Source of the DNA: an uncultured Flavobacteriales bacterium
GTDB taxonomy: Bacteria; Bacteroidota; Bacteroidia; Flavobacteriales_D; Crocinitomicaceae
Reading direction: 5' to 3'
NCBI GenBank assembly: GCA_913056215.1
Contig: CAJXMN010000020.1
Span: 1 to 34,684 of the forward strand
DNA: 34,684 nucleotides
The position numbers and the translations under genes are program-made. The notes under the pieces are model-generated. The model saw nothing but the letters and a program-made list of their open reading frames with translations. It had not been told where the DNA came from and searched no databases. Positions 7,919-14,631 of the stretch are shown here, in pieces (within the stretch, counting starts at the first letter, position 1; the number at the start of each line of letters is the position of its first letter).

Positions 7919-9270
7919 TGGAAAATATCACATTTTGGCAATGGGTGCTCGTCATTGGGACGAGTGCCCTGCTTATTATACTGTCTCCATTGGCGAAAAC
8001 GGCGGGTCAATTCTTTACTGCCAAACGCAAAGGAAGAACACCCAATTTTTGGATGCTCAGTGGAAGTCTGATTATCTCCTGGGTCTTTGCCAAGTCAATC
8101 GCCAATGCATCCGAACTTGGGTTTGAGTATGGAATTACGGGTGGACTGGCTTATACCTCGTACTATGCATCATTTCTCGTTGCGGGTGTGATTATCTACC
8201 GCATGCGAGTGGTCGGTGGAGTAAAGAGTATTCATACCTTCCTTGGTGACAAGTTTGGTCAACGCGCCTTACAATTATTCTCAATCGTAATCGCGATTCG
8301 ATTGTTCAACGAAGTGTGGTCAAATACGATGGTTATTGGATCCTATTTTGGAGACCATGGAACAGGTAGCTATTATAGTGCCATATTGATATTTACTGCA
8401 CTTACACTGGTCTATTCACTAAAAGGCGGATTGAGTAGCTCAATTTTCTCAGACATTATACAAATGGCACTATTTGGTATACTTCTGGTAGCAATTTTGT
8501 GGTTATTCAACGACCAGCAAGAGCAAAAAATAGAAGCCGTAATGCAGCAGGGTCGTTTCTCATTTGATAGTGGTTTGAATTTGATCATTGTCGGCCTAAT
8601 TCATAGTTTTTCTTACCCATTTCACGATCCGGTAATGACCGATCGAGGGTTCATTAGTTCACCCAGAACAACTTTGTGGAGTTTTATCGTAGCTGGAATC
8701 ATTGGTGGAGCTTTGATCTTTTTATTCAGTCTGGTGGGTGTGTTCGGAAAATTAAATGGTGCACCGTCCAGTGAATTATCGAAGTTTGGAGAACTCTTTG
8801 GTCCAATTATGTTGTTATTGATCAATTTTATCATGATTGTTTCAGCCGCATCAACTTTAGATTCTTCATTTTCTTCAGCATCCAAACTATTGGCTGTTGA
8901 CCTCAAAAGAGGAGCCACGTTAAAAGTAGGACGATGGTCTATGATTGTATTTGCCGTTGCAGGTACGATTCCATTATTTTTCAATCCAGCCATCTTATCT
9001 GCAACCACAATTAGCGGAGTCATGGTGATTGGATTAACACCTGTTTTCTTGTTTTGGAAACAAAAAGCACCCAGGTTGAGTTATTTCTTGAGTGTATTTG
9101 TAGGCATTAGCTTTGGAATATTACTTGCATTGGATGCTATTCCTAAGCCTCTGTTGCTCTTTAAAGGGCCTTACAGTGATTTACTCTCGACAACCTTAGT
9201 GGCGCTCGTACTCGTATTTATTGTATATTTTATTCCAGTCGGCTATCAAAAATGGAAATATGGAAAATAA
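7918..9270 (+). CDS. Sodium/solute symporter (SSS) family transporter
   Basis: This is a polytopic inner-membrane protein of about 450 residues with roughly a dozen hydrophobic segments. The SSS-family helix motif AASTLDSSFSSASKLLAVDL lies about 120 residues from the C-terminus, and LVYSLKGGLSSSIFSDIIQM matches another conserved stretch. Members couple sodium entry to uptake of sugars, amino acids or other small solutes. No ATG precedes the first helix. A GTG at 7918 shares a base with the susD stop (TAGTG), and a TTG at 7903 is the longer alternative. I prefer GTG because it gives MENITFWQW directly before the first helix. The stop overlaps the start of the next gene. As part of the SusCD operon, it likely carries the SusCD cargo, or its breakdown product, across the inner membrane. 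Confidence 0.88.
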   Translation: MENITFWQWVLVIGTSALLIILSPLAKTAGQFFTAKRKGRTPNFWMLSGSLIISWVFAKSIANASELGFEYGITGGLAYTSYYASFLVAGVIIYRMRVVGGVKSIHTFLGDKFGQRALQLFSIVIAIRLFNEVWSNTMVIGSYFGDHGTGSYYSAILIFTALTLVYSLKGGLSSSIFSDIIQMALFGILLVAILWLFNDQQEQKIEAVMQQGRFSFDSGLNLIIVGLIHSFSYPFHDPVMTDRGFISSPRTTLWSFIVAGIIGGALIFLFSLVGVFGKLNGAPSSELSKFGELFGPIMLLLINFIMIVSAASTLDSSFSSASKLLAVDLKRGATLKVGRWSMIVFAVAGTIPLFFNPAILSATTISGVMVIGLTPVFLFWKQKAPRLSYFLSVFVGISFGILLALDAIPKPLLLFKGPYSDLLSTTLVALVLVFIVYFIPVGYQKWKYGK

Positions 9271-10069
9271 CAAGTATTTATTCTTAGGAGGAACGTACAG
9301 TAATTTGCACGCGCTTCAGCAAATCAAAGTGGAAGCAGAACAAATGGGAATTACTCCCGATCGCATCTTTCATACTGGAGACGTGGTTGGATATTGCGCT
9401 TTTCCAGAGGAAACAATCAATTTAGTCAGGTCCTGGGGAATTAACGTTATCGCTGGAAATGTTGAAGTGCAGCTCAGAGAAGGAGCATCCGATTGTGGCT
9501 GTAATTTTGAAGAAGGATCGCGCTGTGCGGATTTCTCGACATTGTGGTATCCCTATGCGCAAACGCAGGTGAGTCAGAAAAACATAGATTGGATGCACGC
9601 GCTGCCAACACATCAAATTGCTGATATTGCTGGTAAAAAATGGGGATTTATTCACGGAGGCCTGGATGATATTTCGCAGTTTTTTTTTGCTTCAACACCC
9701 TGGCGAGAAAAACGACAAATTTTCGATCGATTGCATGCCGAAGTTATCGTTGCTGGTCACTGCGGACTTCCCTTTATTGAACAAAAAGAAGCAAAAACCT
9801 GGATCAACCCCGGTGTGTTAGGAATGCCCGCAAATGATGGTACACAGCGCGTTTGGTATGGTGTATTTGATGCAGATACGGACTTATTTGAACTCAAATC
9901 TCTGAATTACGATGCGAAGTCAGCCAGTGAAGCTATGTATCATCAACAACTTCCAGAACAATATGCTAAAACGCTCGTCACGGGTTTGTGGGACAATTGC
10001 GAGATCCTGCCAGCTGAGGAAACCGCACAGCAAAATAGCGCATTAGAAGAAAAGCGGGTTTTGATTTAA
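9260..10069 (+). CDS. Metallophosphoesterase-like protein with altered metal site and Cys cluster
   Basis: This 269-residue protein has the calcineurin-like/YfcE phosphoesterase layout. The ATG at 9260 begins MENNKYLFLGG, directly before the first beta strand, and overlaps the symporter stop by 11 bases; the longer frame from 9221 adds symporter-overlapping sequence with no counterpart. Recognisable elements are the first strand and loop at 7-18, HTGDVVGYC (38-46), GNVE (66-69), IHGG (131-134), AGHCGLP (166-171) and WINPGVLGMP (181-190). Compared with canonical motifs, the first D-x-H reads G11-T12-Y13, GNHD/E reads GNVE, and GHxH reads GHCG. A cysteine cluster, DCGC at 78-81 plus Cys89, is inserted after the third motif, with Cys46 and Cys168 near the site. 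A phosphatase or phosphodiesterase acting on the imported compound is plausible but unproven, and a different metal or a non-catalytic role is possible. Confidence 0.75.
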   Translation: MENNKYLFLGGTYSNLHALQQIKVEAEQMGITPDRIFHTGDVVGYCAFPEETINLVRSWGINVIAGNVEVQLREGASDCGCNFEEGSRCADFSTLWYPYAQTQVSQKNIDWMHALPTHQIADIAGKKWGFIHGGLDDISQFFFASTPWREKRQIFDRLHAEVIVAGHCGLPFIEQKEAKTWINPGVLGMPANDGTQRVWYGVFDADTDLFELKSLNYDAKSASEAMYHQQLPEQYAKTLVTGLWDNCEILPAEETAQQNSALEEKRVLI

Positions 10070-10243
10070 TTGAATCGATATTTGGACAGCTTTACCGTTG
10101 CCTCCATTTTAAATCCAAACATTTATTCCAGAACCGGAGTCCTTTCGGAAAAGTTTGTCACTTGATAGTTAACAAAGGAACTTTTTTATTTGAAAAAAGG
10201 TGAGATTGTTTCAAGGCTATTGCTGTTATTTCTAATTATACTT

Positions 10244-10304
10244 TATGTTAACTCAAAATTTATGTTATGTAATTTCAAAATATTATTCATGTTAATTCAA
10301 AATA
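10244..10304 (+). repeat. Three 17-bp direct repeats at exact 22-bp period
   Basis: Copies start at 10244, 10266 and 10288 and fit the consensus TATGTTAATTCAAAATA, with 2-4 differences between copies. The period is two DNA helical turns, so all copies face the same side. They sit 7 bases upstream of a likely -7 promoter box and resemble a regulator-binding array for the ATPase gene. The rest of 10070-10243 is A+T-rich with no coding signal or clear terminator. Confidence 0.7.
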
Positions 10305-10310
10305 ATAGCC

Positions 10311-10318
10311 TAATTTTG
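10311..10318 (+). promoter_or_regulatory. Bacteroidota -7 box (TAnnTTTG) before the ATPase gene
   Basis: TAATTTTG fits the TAnnTTTG -7 consensus of Bacteroidota housekeeping promoters and lies 17 bases before the ATG at 10336. No good TTG -33 element is found at the expected distance, so a bound activator at the adjacent repeats would make sense. Confidence 0.45.
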
Positions 10319-10335
10319 CCTAAAACAGGTGTTCT

Positions 10336-11487
10336 ATGACGGTAGAAAGAAGCATAAAGTTTAAAATAGAAAAGTTTAAAAATAAGTATCCGATATTGGC
10401 GATTACTGGACCGCGACAATCAGGCAAAACAACATTGTTAAAAGAACTTTTCCCACAATATACTTATATAAGTTTGGAGAATCCTGATAACTTTGATTTT
10501 GCCTCTTCAGACCCAAGAGCCTTTTTAGAAATGTACAATGACCAGGTTATTCTGGATGAAGTACAAAAAACACCTGAATTATTTTCTTACTTGCAATCTA
10601 TCGTTGATGAATCCGGGAAAATGGGGCAGTACATTTTGTCAGGATCTCAGAATTTTCTTTTGATGAAAAGCATTACACAAAGTCTTGCAGGTAGGGTCAT
10701 TTTGTTCAAATTACTTCCTTTCGATTTTAGTGAATTACAATCTGCCGGCTGGCTTCCTGAGACTTATGAAGACTTATGTTTGAAAGGAAGCTACCCATCC
10801 ATATATGATAGAAATATTCCAAATGATGTTTTCTATAATAACTATATACAAACTTATGTGGAACGCGATGTTTCTGAAATACTGAATATCCATGACTTAG
10901 CACAATTCAGAAAGTTCTTAATGCTTTGTGCAACTCGAGCTGGACAATTATTAAACTTAAGTGTACTTGCAAAAAAAGCGGGGATCACACAGCCTACGGC
11001 AAAATCATGGCTATCGGTTTTAGAGAGTAGTTATATCACATTTCTTTTGCAACCCTATTATGAAAATTTCAGCAAAAGAATAGTAAAAACGCCAAAACTT
11101 TATTTTTACGATACGGGGTTGTTAACGCATTTGTTGAAAATAAAAAATAGCGATCAACTCGCAAAACACCAGCTCAAAGGTGCGTTATTTGAAAACCTTA
11201 TCATCTCTGAAAAATTTAAACAAAACCACCATCATTACTTAATGGAAGATTACTGGTTTTGGAGAGATAGTAATCATAAAGAAATCGATTTAATCGTTGA
11301 GCAAGCGGACAAATTTGACATTTACGAAATAAAATCGACCACCACGATTACCCAAAAACTATTTGAGAATTTAAATTATTTTTCAGCGGTGGCTTCAAGA
11401 ACTGTAAAAAATAAGTTCTTGATTTATGGAGGACATCAAAATCAAAAAAGAAGCAGCGCAGAAGTTTTATCTTGGAAAGATTGTTAG
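10336..11487 (+). CDS. AAA-family ATPase with DUF4143 domain
   Basis: This 383-residue protein is of the AAA_14/DUF4143 type. The N-terminal ATPase has Walker A GPRQSGKTT (residues 25-33) and Walker B VILDEVQ (71-77), followed by YILSGSQNFLLM with a sensor-like Ser/Gln/Asn. The C-terminal part contains a winged-helix-like segment (LSVLAKKAGITQPTAKSWL) and the DUF4143 region, with GALFENLI and EIDLIVEQ...IYEIKST. The latter is a PD-(D/E)xK-like arrangement seen across the family. Members are widespread, often scattered in accessory DNA, and their cellular job is not defined. The gene stands alone with its own promoter region. It is visibly richer in A+T than the neighbouring operon, consistent with later acquisition. 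The length is normal, and no frameshift was seen. Confidence 0.9.
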   Translation: MTVERSIKFKIEKFKNKYPILAITGPRQSGKTTLLKELFPQYTYISLENPDNFDFASSDPRAFLEMYNDQVILDEVQKTPELFSYLQSIVDESGKMGQYILSGSQNFLLMKSITQSLAGRVILFKLLPFDFSELQSAGWLPETYEDLCLKGSYPSIYDRNIPNDVFYNNYIQTYVERDVSEILNIHDLAQFRKFLMLCATRAGQLLNLSVLAKKAGITQPTAKSWLSVLESSYITFLLQPYYENFSKRIVKTPKLYFYDTGLLTHLLKIKNSDQLAKHQLKGALFENLIISEKFKQNHHHYLMEDYWFWRDSNHKEIDLIVEQADKFDIYEIKSTTTITQKLFENLNYFSAVASRTVKNKFLIYGGHQNQKRSSAEVLSWKDC

Positions 11488-11803
11488 TTATTAAGGCTGG
11501 TCATTCAATAGGATCGAACAATTTTGATTGAATCACTCAAGATCCTCAAATTCACAAATAGAAGTTGTATAGATTGCCAAGTTGAAACGATCCAGCAATG
11601 AAAAAGACAATTTCGAAATTCACTTCATCAGCATCAAAATAATTCAACATTTCTGTTCCTTCTTCATTAGGTATTGTTCCCTGATGCACGGATATTATAT
11701 GGATCAAACTATTTTATAAAATAGTATTTATCAATAATGAATAGATATGTTTATCGTAAATGAACACTCTTTAAAACTTAATTGAATTTTTCAGTTTTAA
11801 ATA
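11488..11803. other. 316-bp gap; one weak minus-strand reading frame, nothing firm
   Basis: The gap lies between the convergent ATPase and peroxiredoxin genes and is A+T-rich. The only notable item is a minus-strand frame from a GTG at 11689 to a TGA at 11552 (45 residues, including MLNYFDADEVNFEIVFFIAG). It is amphipathic and protein-like in composition but matches no family I recognise. It may be the end of a decayed gene or chance. No clear terminator hairpin was found. Confidence 0.4.
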
Positions 11804-12421
11804 TTACGGCAAATTGTCAATGATCTGCGCTACGGAAGCACGCTCTTTATAATCCCGATCGAAATGTTTCCACACCACTTCGCCTTCCTGATTAATGATA
11901 AATGTAGCCGGAACGGGCAATCGCTGTGAATTGTCGGAATGTGCCTCTTCAAGATTGGCATCTAATCGCTCATTGTACAACTTAATCGTTTTGTCATCGG
12001 GACGAAAAAGAACATCAAACTGTTTTGATATTTTATAATCTTCATCGTATAGTAAAGTGAACGATGCACCGGTTTTTTCTTGTGTTTTCTTTAAATTTTC
12101 TTGTTTTTCGGGGGAAACAGCGACCACTTGAATGCCTTTTTCCTCGAGGTAAGACAAACTATCCTGCAAATTACTCAAATGTCGACTACAAATCGGACAC
12201 CATTGACCGCGATAAAAAATAACAACAACCGCTTTTTCCGTCAGTGCATTTTTTAAGCTGAAGGTCTTTCCATTCTGATCCACTGCATTAAAATCAGGAA
12301 CTGTTGTTCGAACCGATATACCCCTCGCCTCTTCTACTGTTTTATATTCATCTTGCGAACAAGCGTTTAAACTTGTCACCAATAGTAACAGTAAGGAGAT
12401 CAATACACTATTTTTCATCAT
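11804..12421 (-). CDS. Peroxiredoxin-like (AhpC/TSA) lipoprotein
   Basis: This 205-residue thiol peroxidase of the AhpC/TSA group has a lipoprotein signal with lipobox LNAC, Cys21 being the predicted lipidation site, so the enzyme would be anchored in an envelope membrane. The thioredoxin fold follows: VPDFNAVDQNGKTFSL (41-56), then the active site FYRGQWCPIC (69-78). Cys75 is the likely peroxidatic residue and Cys78 its CxxC partner. VVAVSPEK (99-106) and LPVPATFIINQEGEVVWKH are typical of the family. It probably reduces peroxides near the periplasm using an unknown donor. It lies 42 bases downstream of the DksA-like gene on the same strand and may share its transcript. The broken copy at 1420-1638 has the same motif but no signal peptide, so it derives from a cytoplasmic relative rather than this gene. 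Confidence 0.9.
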   Translation of the reverse strand: MMKNSVLISLLLLLVTSLNACSQDEYKTVEEARGISVRTTVPDFNAVDQNGKTFSLKNALTEKAVVVIFYRGQWCPICSRHLSNLQDSLSYLEEKGIQVVAVSPEKQENLKKTQEKTGASFTLLYDEDYKISKQFDVLFRPDDKTIKLYNERLDANLEEAHSDNSQRLPVPATFIINQEGEVVWKHFDRDYKERASVAQIIDNLP

Positions 12422-12463
12422 CTATAATTTAAAAATATAGTGAACTCATTTTAAAAAATTGAA

Positions 12464-12787
12464 TCATTGAGCGCACTTTACACAATACCGACTCTCGGGT
12501 CGAATAAAAATGCGTTTGATGGGGATTGCCTGTCCACAGCCAGCACATTTGCCAAAATTTTCCTCGTCGAGGTGTTCTTTCACGTAATTCAGTCCTTTCA
12601 AACGCTGTTCCGCTTTTCTCAAGGCAGCTTCCAATACACTGCGGTTGTTAATAGCATCCATGCGCGAGACGCGACCAATTGCATTGTCTGGTGCTTCAGG
12701 TTTGGTGAGCTCCTTATATTCGACAATGTTTTCAGTCGTTTTCTCAATTTCCCGATCAATGACTTTGCGCAGCTTTTGTTTATCCAT
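12464..12787 (-). CDS. TraR/DksA-family C4 zinc-finger protein
   Basis: This 107-residue protein has a coiled-coil N-terminus (about 1-75). A C-terminal zinc finger follows, CAGCGQAIPIKR (81-92) and YCVKC (101-105), with the four ligands Cys81, Cys84, Cys102 and Cys105. Family members enter the secondary channel of RNA polymerase and adjust initiation, often with ppGpp. This one is shorter than E. coli DksA (151 residues) and lacks a clear DxxDxA tip motif; MDAIN at 43-47 is the nearest counterpart. A DksA-like role is likely but the exact effect is uncertain. The gene precedes the peroxiredoxin lipoprotein by 42 bases on the same strand. Confidence 0.85.
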   Translation of the reverse strand: MDKQKLRKVIDREIEKTTENIVEYKELTKPEAPDNAIGRVSRMDAINNRSVLEAALRKAEQRLKGLNYVKEHLDEENFGKCAGCGQAIPIKRIFIRPESRYCVKCAQ

Positions 12788-12968
12788 TTCTCATGTGTTT
12801 GGAATGGTACAAAATATCATTTTTTATTCGGTTTTGGTGAAGAATGATATTGAGACAATCTAATTTACTGACAATTAATGTCTTTAGCAAGCGTGCTTCA
12901 ATTTTACCAATATGATAGTTTAATAATTCTGTCTCTCCTTCGTTTTAACCGCCCAGGAACGCCATTCT

Positions 12969-13005
12969 GCAAAGTTCGCAGAAATCGTTTTTAGCGAACT
13001 TAGCG
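12969..13005 (+). repeat. Imperfect inverted repeat in the MFS-dksA gap
   Basis: GCAAAGTTCGC at 12969-12979 is mirrored by GCGAACTTAGC at 12994-13004, 10 of 11 pairs with a 14-base loop. Another related word, AACGCAAAG, lies at about 13042-13050. It is downstream of the MFS gene on the minus strand and could be a transcript-end hairpin or a small dispersed repeat. The remaining bases of 12788-13064 show no gene. Confidence 0.5.
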
Positions 13006-13064
13006 TCTACTCTGCACCCATTGCTGTTCTAAGCATAGCAAAACGCAAAGAAACAAGACCAAGT

Positions 13065-14324
13065 TCATTTAAATGCACTCTTACGTCTCAGGAAATAATC
13101 AACAAACTTCACCGAATTCCCCTCACCACATTTCATGCGCACATAGATAATCCCGGCTGAGACGAAGGTTAAAATACCAATAAAGACAATCGAAGCAATT
13201 GTACCAAATGAATCGGCGATAATCCCAGTTAAAATTGCACCTACAGCATATCCCAGATCTCTCCACAAACGAAAGATACCAATACTTTTTGCACGGTCTT
13301 GCGGGTGGGTGTTTTCCGCTACAGTCGCCAAGAATGTAGGATAAACCATCGCTGTACCCCAACCTAAAATACCTGCTAATATCACAAAGTGGGTCATGGA
13401 TGTCGCCCAAATAAAGAAAATCAGCGCAACAGCTTGTAACAACATACCAGTAAATAACATGTCTTTTTTGCAAAACTTATCTGCCATCTTGCCTGTAAAC
13501 AACTGACCTATACCCCAAACACCAGGGTAAACCGCTACAATAATCCCAATCTGATCGAGGTTAAAATTTCTACTCGCCAAAAGCATCGGAAAAATCCCCC
13601 AGGCCATACCATCATTCAAATTGTTAATCAACCCGGCTTGTGAAACCGATCCTAAGTTTTTGTTCTTCCAGGTGGTATCCCAAAAGATGTTTTTAAGTTT
13701 TGGAATCGTGTTGTTTGTTGCTTCAGCCGCCACATGCCCGCGCGTATCTTTAATGAAGAAAATACTCATCGCCAATCCTAAGATGACCAATCCAATTCCG
13801 AGGTAAAACGGGTACGGACGAATCCCATACTCACTAGCGATATACCCCGTGAGGAATGCAAATATTGCCACTGCTATATAACCCGCAAACTCATTCAGTC
13901 CCATAGCAAAACCACGCTGTTTTTCGCCCACCAAATCAATTTTCATCACTACAGTTGAGGACCAAGCCAAACCTTGATTAATACCGAGCAATACATTGGC
14001 TGCAATAATCCAATTCCAACTTGAAGCATACATCAAGATTAATGGAATGGGAATAGCAACCAACCAACCGACGACCAATAAGTTTTTTCGGCCAAATTTG
14101 TTGGCCAGAGCGCCAGTGTAGTAATTGGTGACAGCTTTAACAATTCCAAAAACGATAATAAAAGAAAGAATGGCTGTTTTAGCGGCAATGCCAAATTCAC
14201 CTTCAGCTATTTGTGGTAAAATCGAACGTTCTAAGCCTACCATTCCACCCACAAAGGCGTTGACAATTACTAAAAGTGTAAATTGTTTCCAGTTTTCTTT
14301 TAATCCCAATTTAATTTGATCCAT
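13065..14324 (-). CDS. Major facilitator superfamily transporter
   Basis: This 419-residue inner-membrane protein has about 12 hydrophobic segments in two halves. The MFS loop 2-3 signature appears as GALANKFGRKNLLVVGW (about residues 72-88), and a weaker counterpart, GKMADKFCKKDMLFTG, sits in the second half. Loop residues between the halves (about 195-225) are polar and charged. The family moves small solutes or drugs by proton coupling, and the substrate here is unknown. The ATG at 14324 gives a short cytoplasmic N-terminus before helix 1. The decayed Crp/Fnr regulator lies 156 bases upstream on the same strand and may once have controlled this gene, but that is conjecture. There are no same-strand genes close enough for an operon. 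Confidence 0.9.
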   Translation of the reverse strand: MDQIKLGLKENWKQFTLLVIVNAFVGGMVGLERSILPQIAEGEFGIAAKTAILSFIIVFGIVKAVTNYYTGALANKFGRKNLLVVGWLVAIPIPLILMYASSWNWIIAANVLLGINQGLAWSSTVVMKIDLVGEKQRGFAMGLNEFAGYIAVAIFAFLTGYIASEYGIRPYPFYLGIGLVILGLAMSIFFIKDTRGHVAAEATNNTIPKLKNIFWDTTWKNKNLGSVSQAGLINNLNDGMAWGIFPMLLASRNFNLDQIGIIVAVYPGVWGIGQLFTGKMADKFCKKDMLFTGMLLQAVALIFFIWATSMTHFVILAGILGWGTAMVYPTFLATVAENTHPQDRAKSIGIFRLWRDLGYAVGAILTGIIADSFGTIASIVFIGILTFVSAGIIYVRMKCGEGNSVKFVDYFLRRKSAFK

Positions 14325-14480
14325 TGTTCTTATTTTTTACAAATATCGTGGGGTTTTGGACGGATTCCTTTAACATTTGATACATAGTAAAAATAGAAGA
14401 TTGATTGAAAAAACTATGAATTTTTCGAGTATACTTGAAAATTAGTACGAATATTTGGATTAGATGAGTTTTTTCAGAAT

Positions 14481-14628
14481 TTACGCACCAACTTTAGCCC
14501 AAATGCGACTCAAACTCACTTGTGTAATTCCCAAATAAGAAGCAATATGTTTTAGCGATACGCTTTTGTGTTGATAATAAATCCATGTATCGTTCTTCTG
14601 CAGAATGAATTTGCAGACTTTCCGTTTT
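14481..14628 (-). pseudogene. Remnant of a Crp/Fnr-family regulator (5'-truncated, frameshifted)
   Basis: On the minus strand just after the glycosyltransferase stop, one frame reads TESLQIHSAEERYMDLLSTQ, the helix segment before the DNA-binding domain in Bacteroidota Crp/Fnr proteins. The next frame reads VSLKHIASYLGITQVSLSRI, their helix-turn-helix, and ends with a stop at 14481. The two pieces adjoin at about 14560-14568, with roughly four codons fewer than expected between them, so a small out-of-phase deletion explains the shift. The whole cyclic-nucleotide-type sensor domain is missing. An uninterrupted 72-codon frame covers 14481-14699, but its N-terminal third is the glycosyltransferase end in another frame, so it is not a gene. 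Confidence 0.8.
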
Positions 14629-14631
14629 ACA

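Noticed and set aside
7884-8126. 80-codon plus-strand frame across the susD/symporter junction
   Set aside because: It overlaps two well-supported genes in another frame and has no family resemblance.
9221-9259. Longer start for the phosphoesterase-like protein
   Set aside because: The added 13 residues lie within the symporter coding region, and the ATG at 9260 begins right before the first beta strand.
2550-10069. Naming the operon an arsenosugar pathway from the DUF2064 family name
   Set aside because: No arsS-like radical SAM or methyltransferase gene is present in the window, and the family name alone is not evidence of substrate.
10244-10304. Three spaced repeats as a short CRISPR array
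   Set aside because: The 17-bp units have 5-bp gaps, imperfect copies and no spacers or cas genes. They fit a binding-site array.
13123-13473. 116-codon Tyr/Cys-rich minus-strand frame inside the MFS gene
   Set aside because: It is an alternate-frame shadow of membrane-helix codons, while the MFS frame is continuous and motif-bearing.
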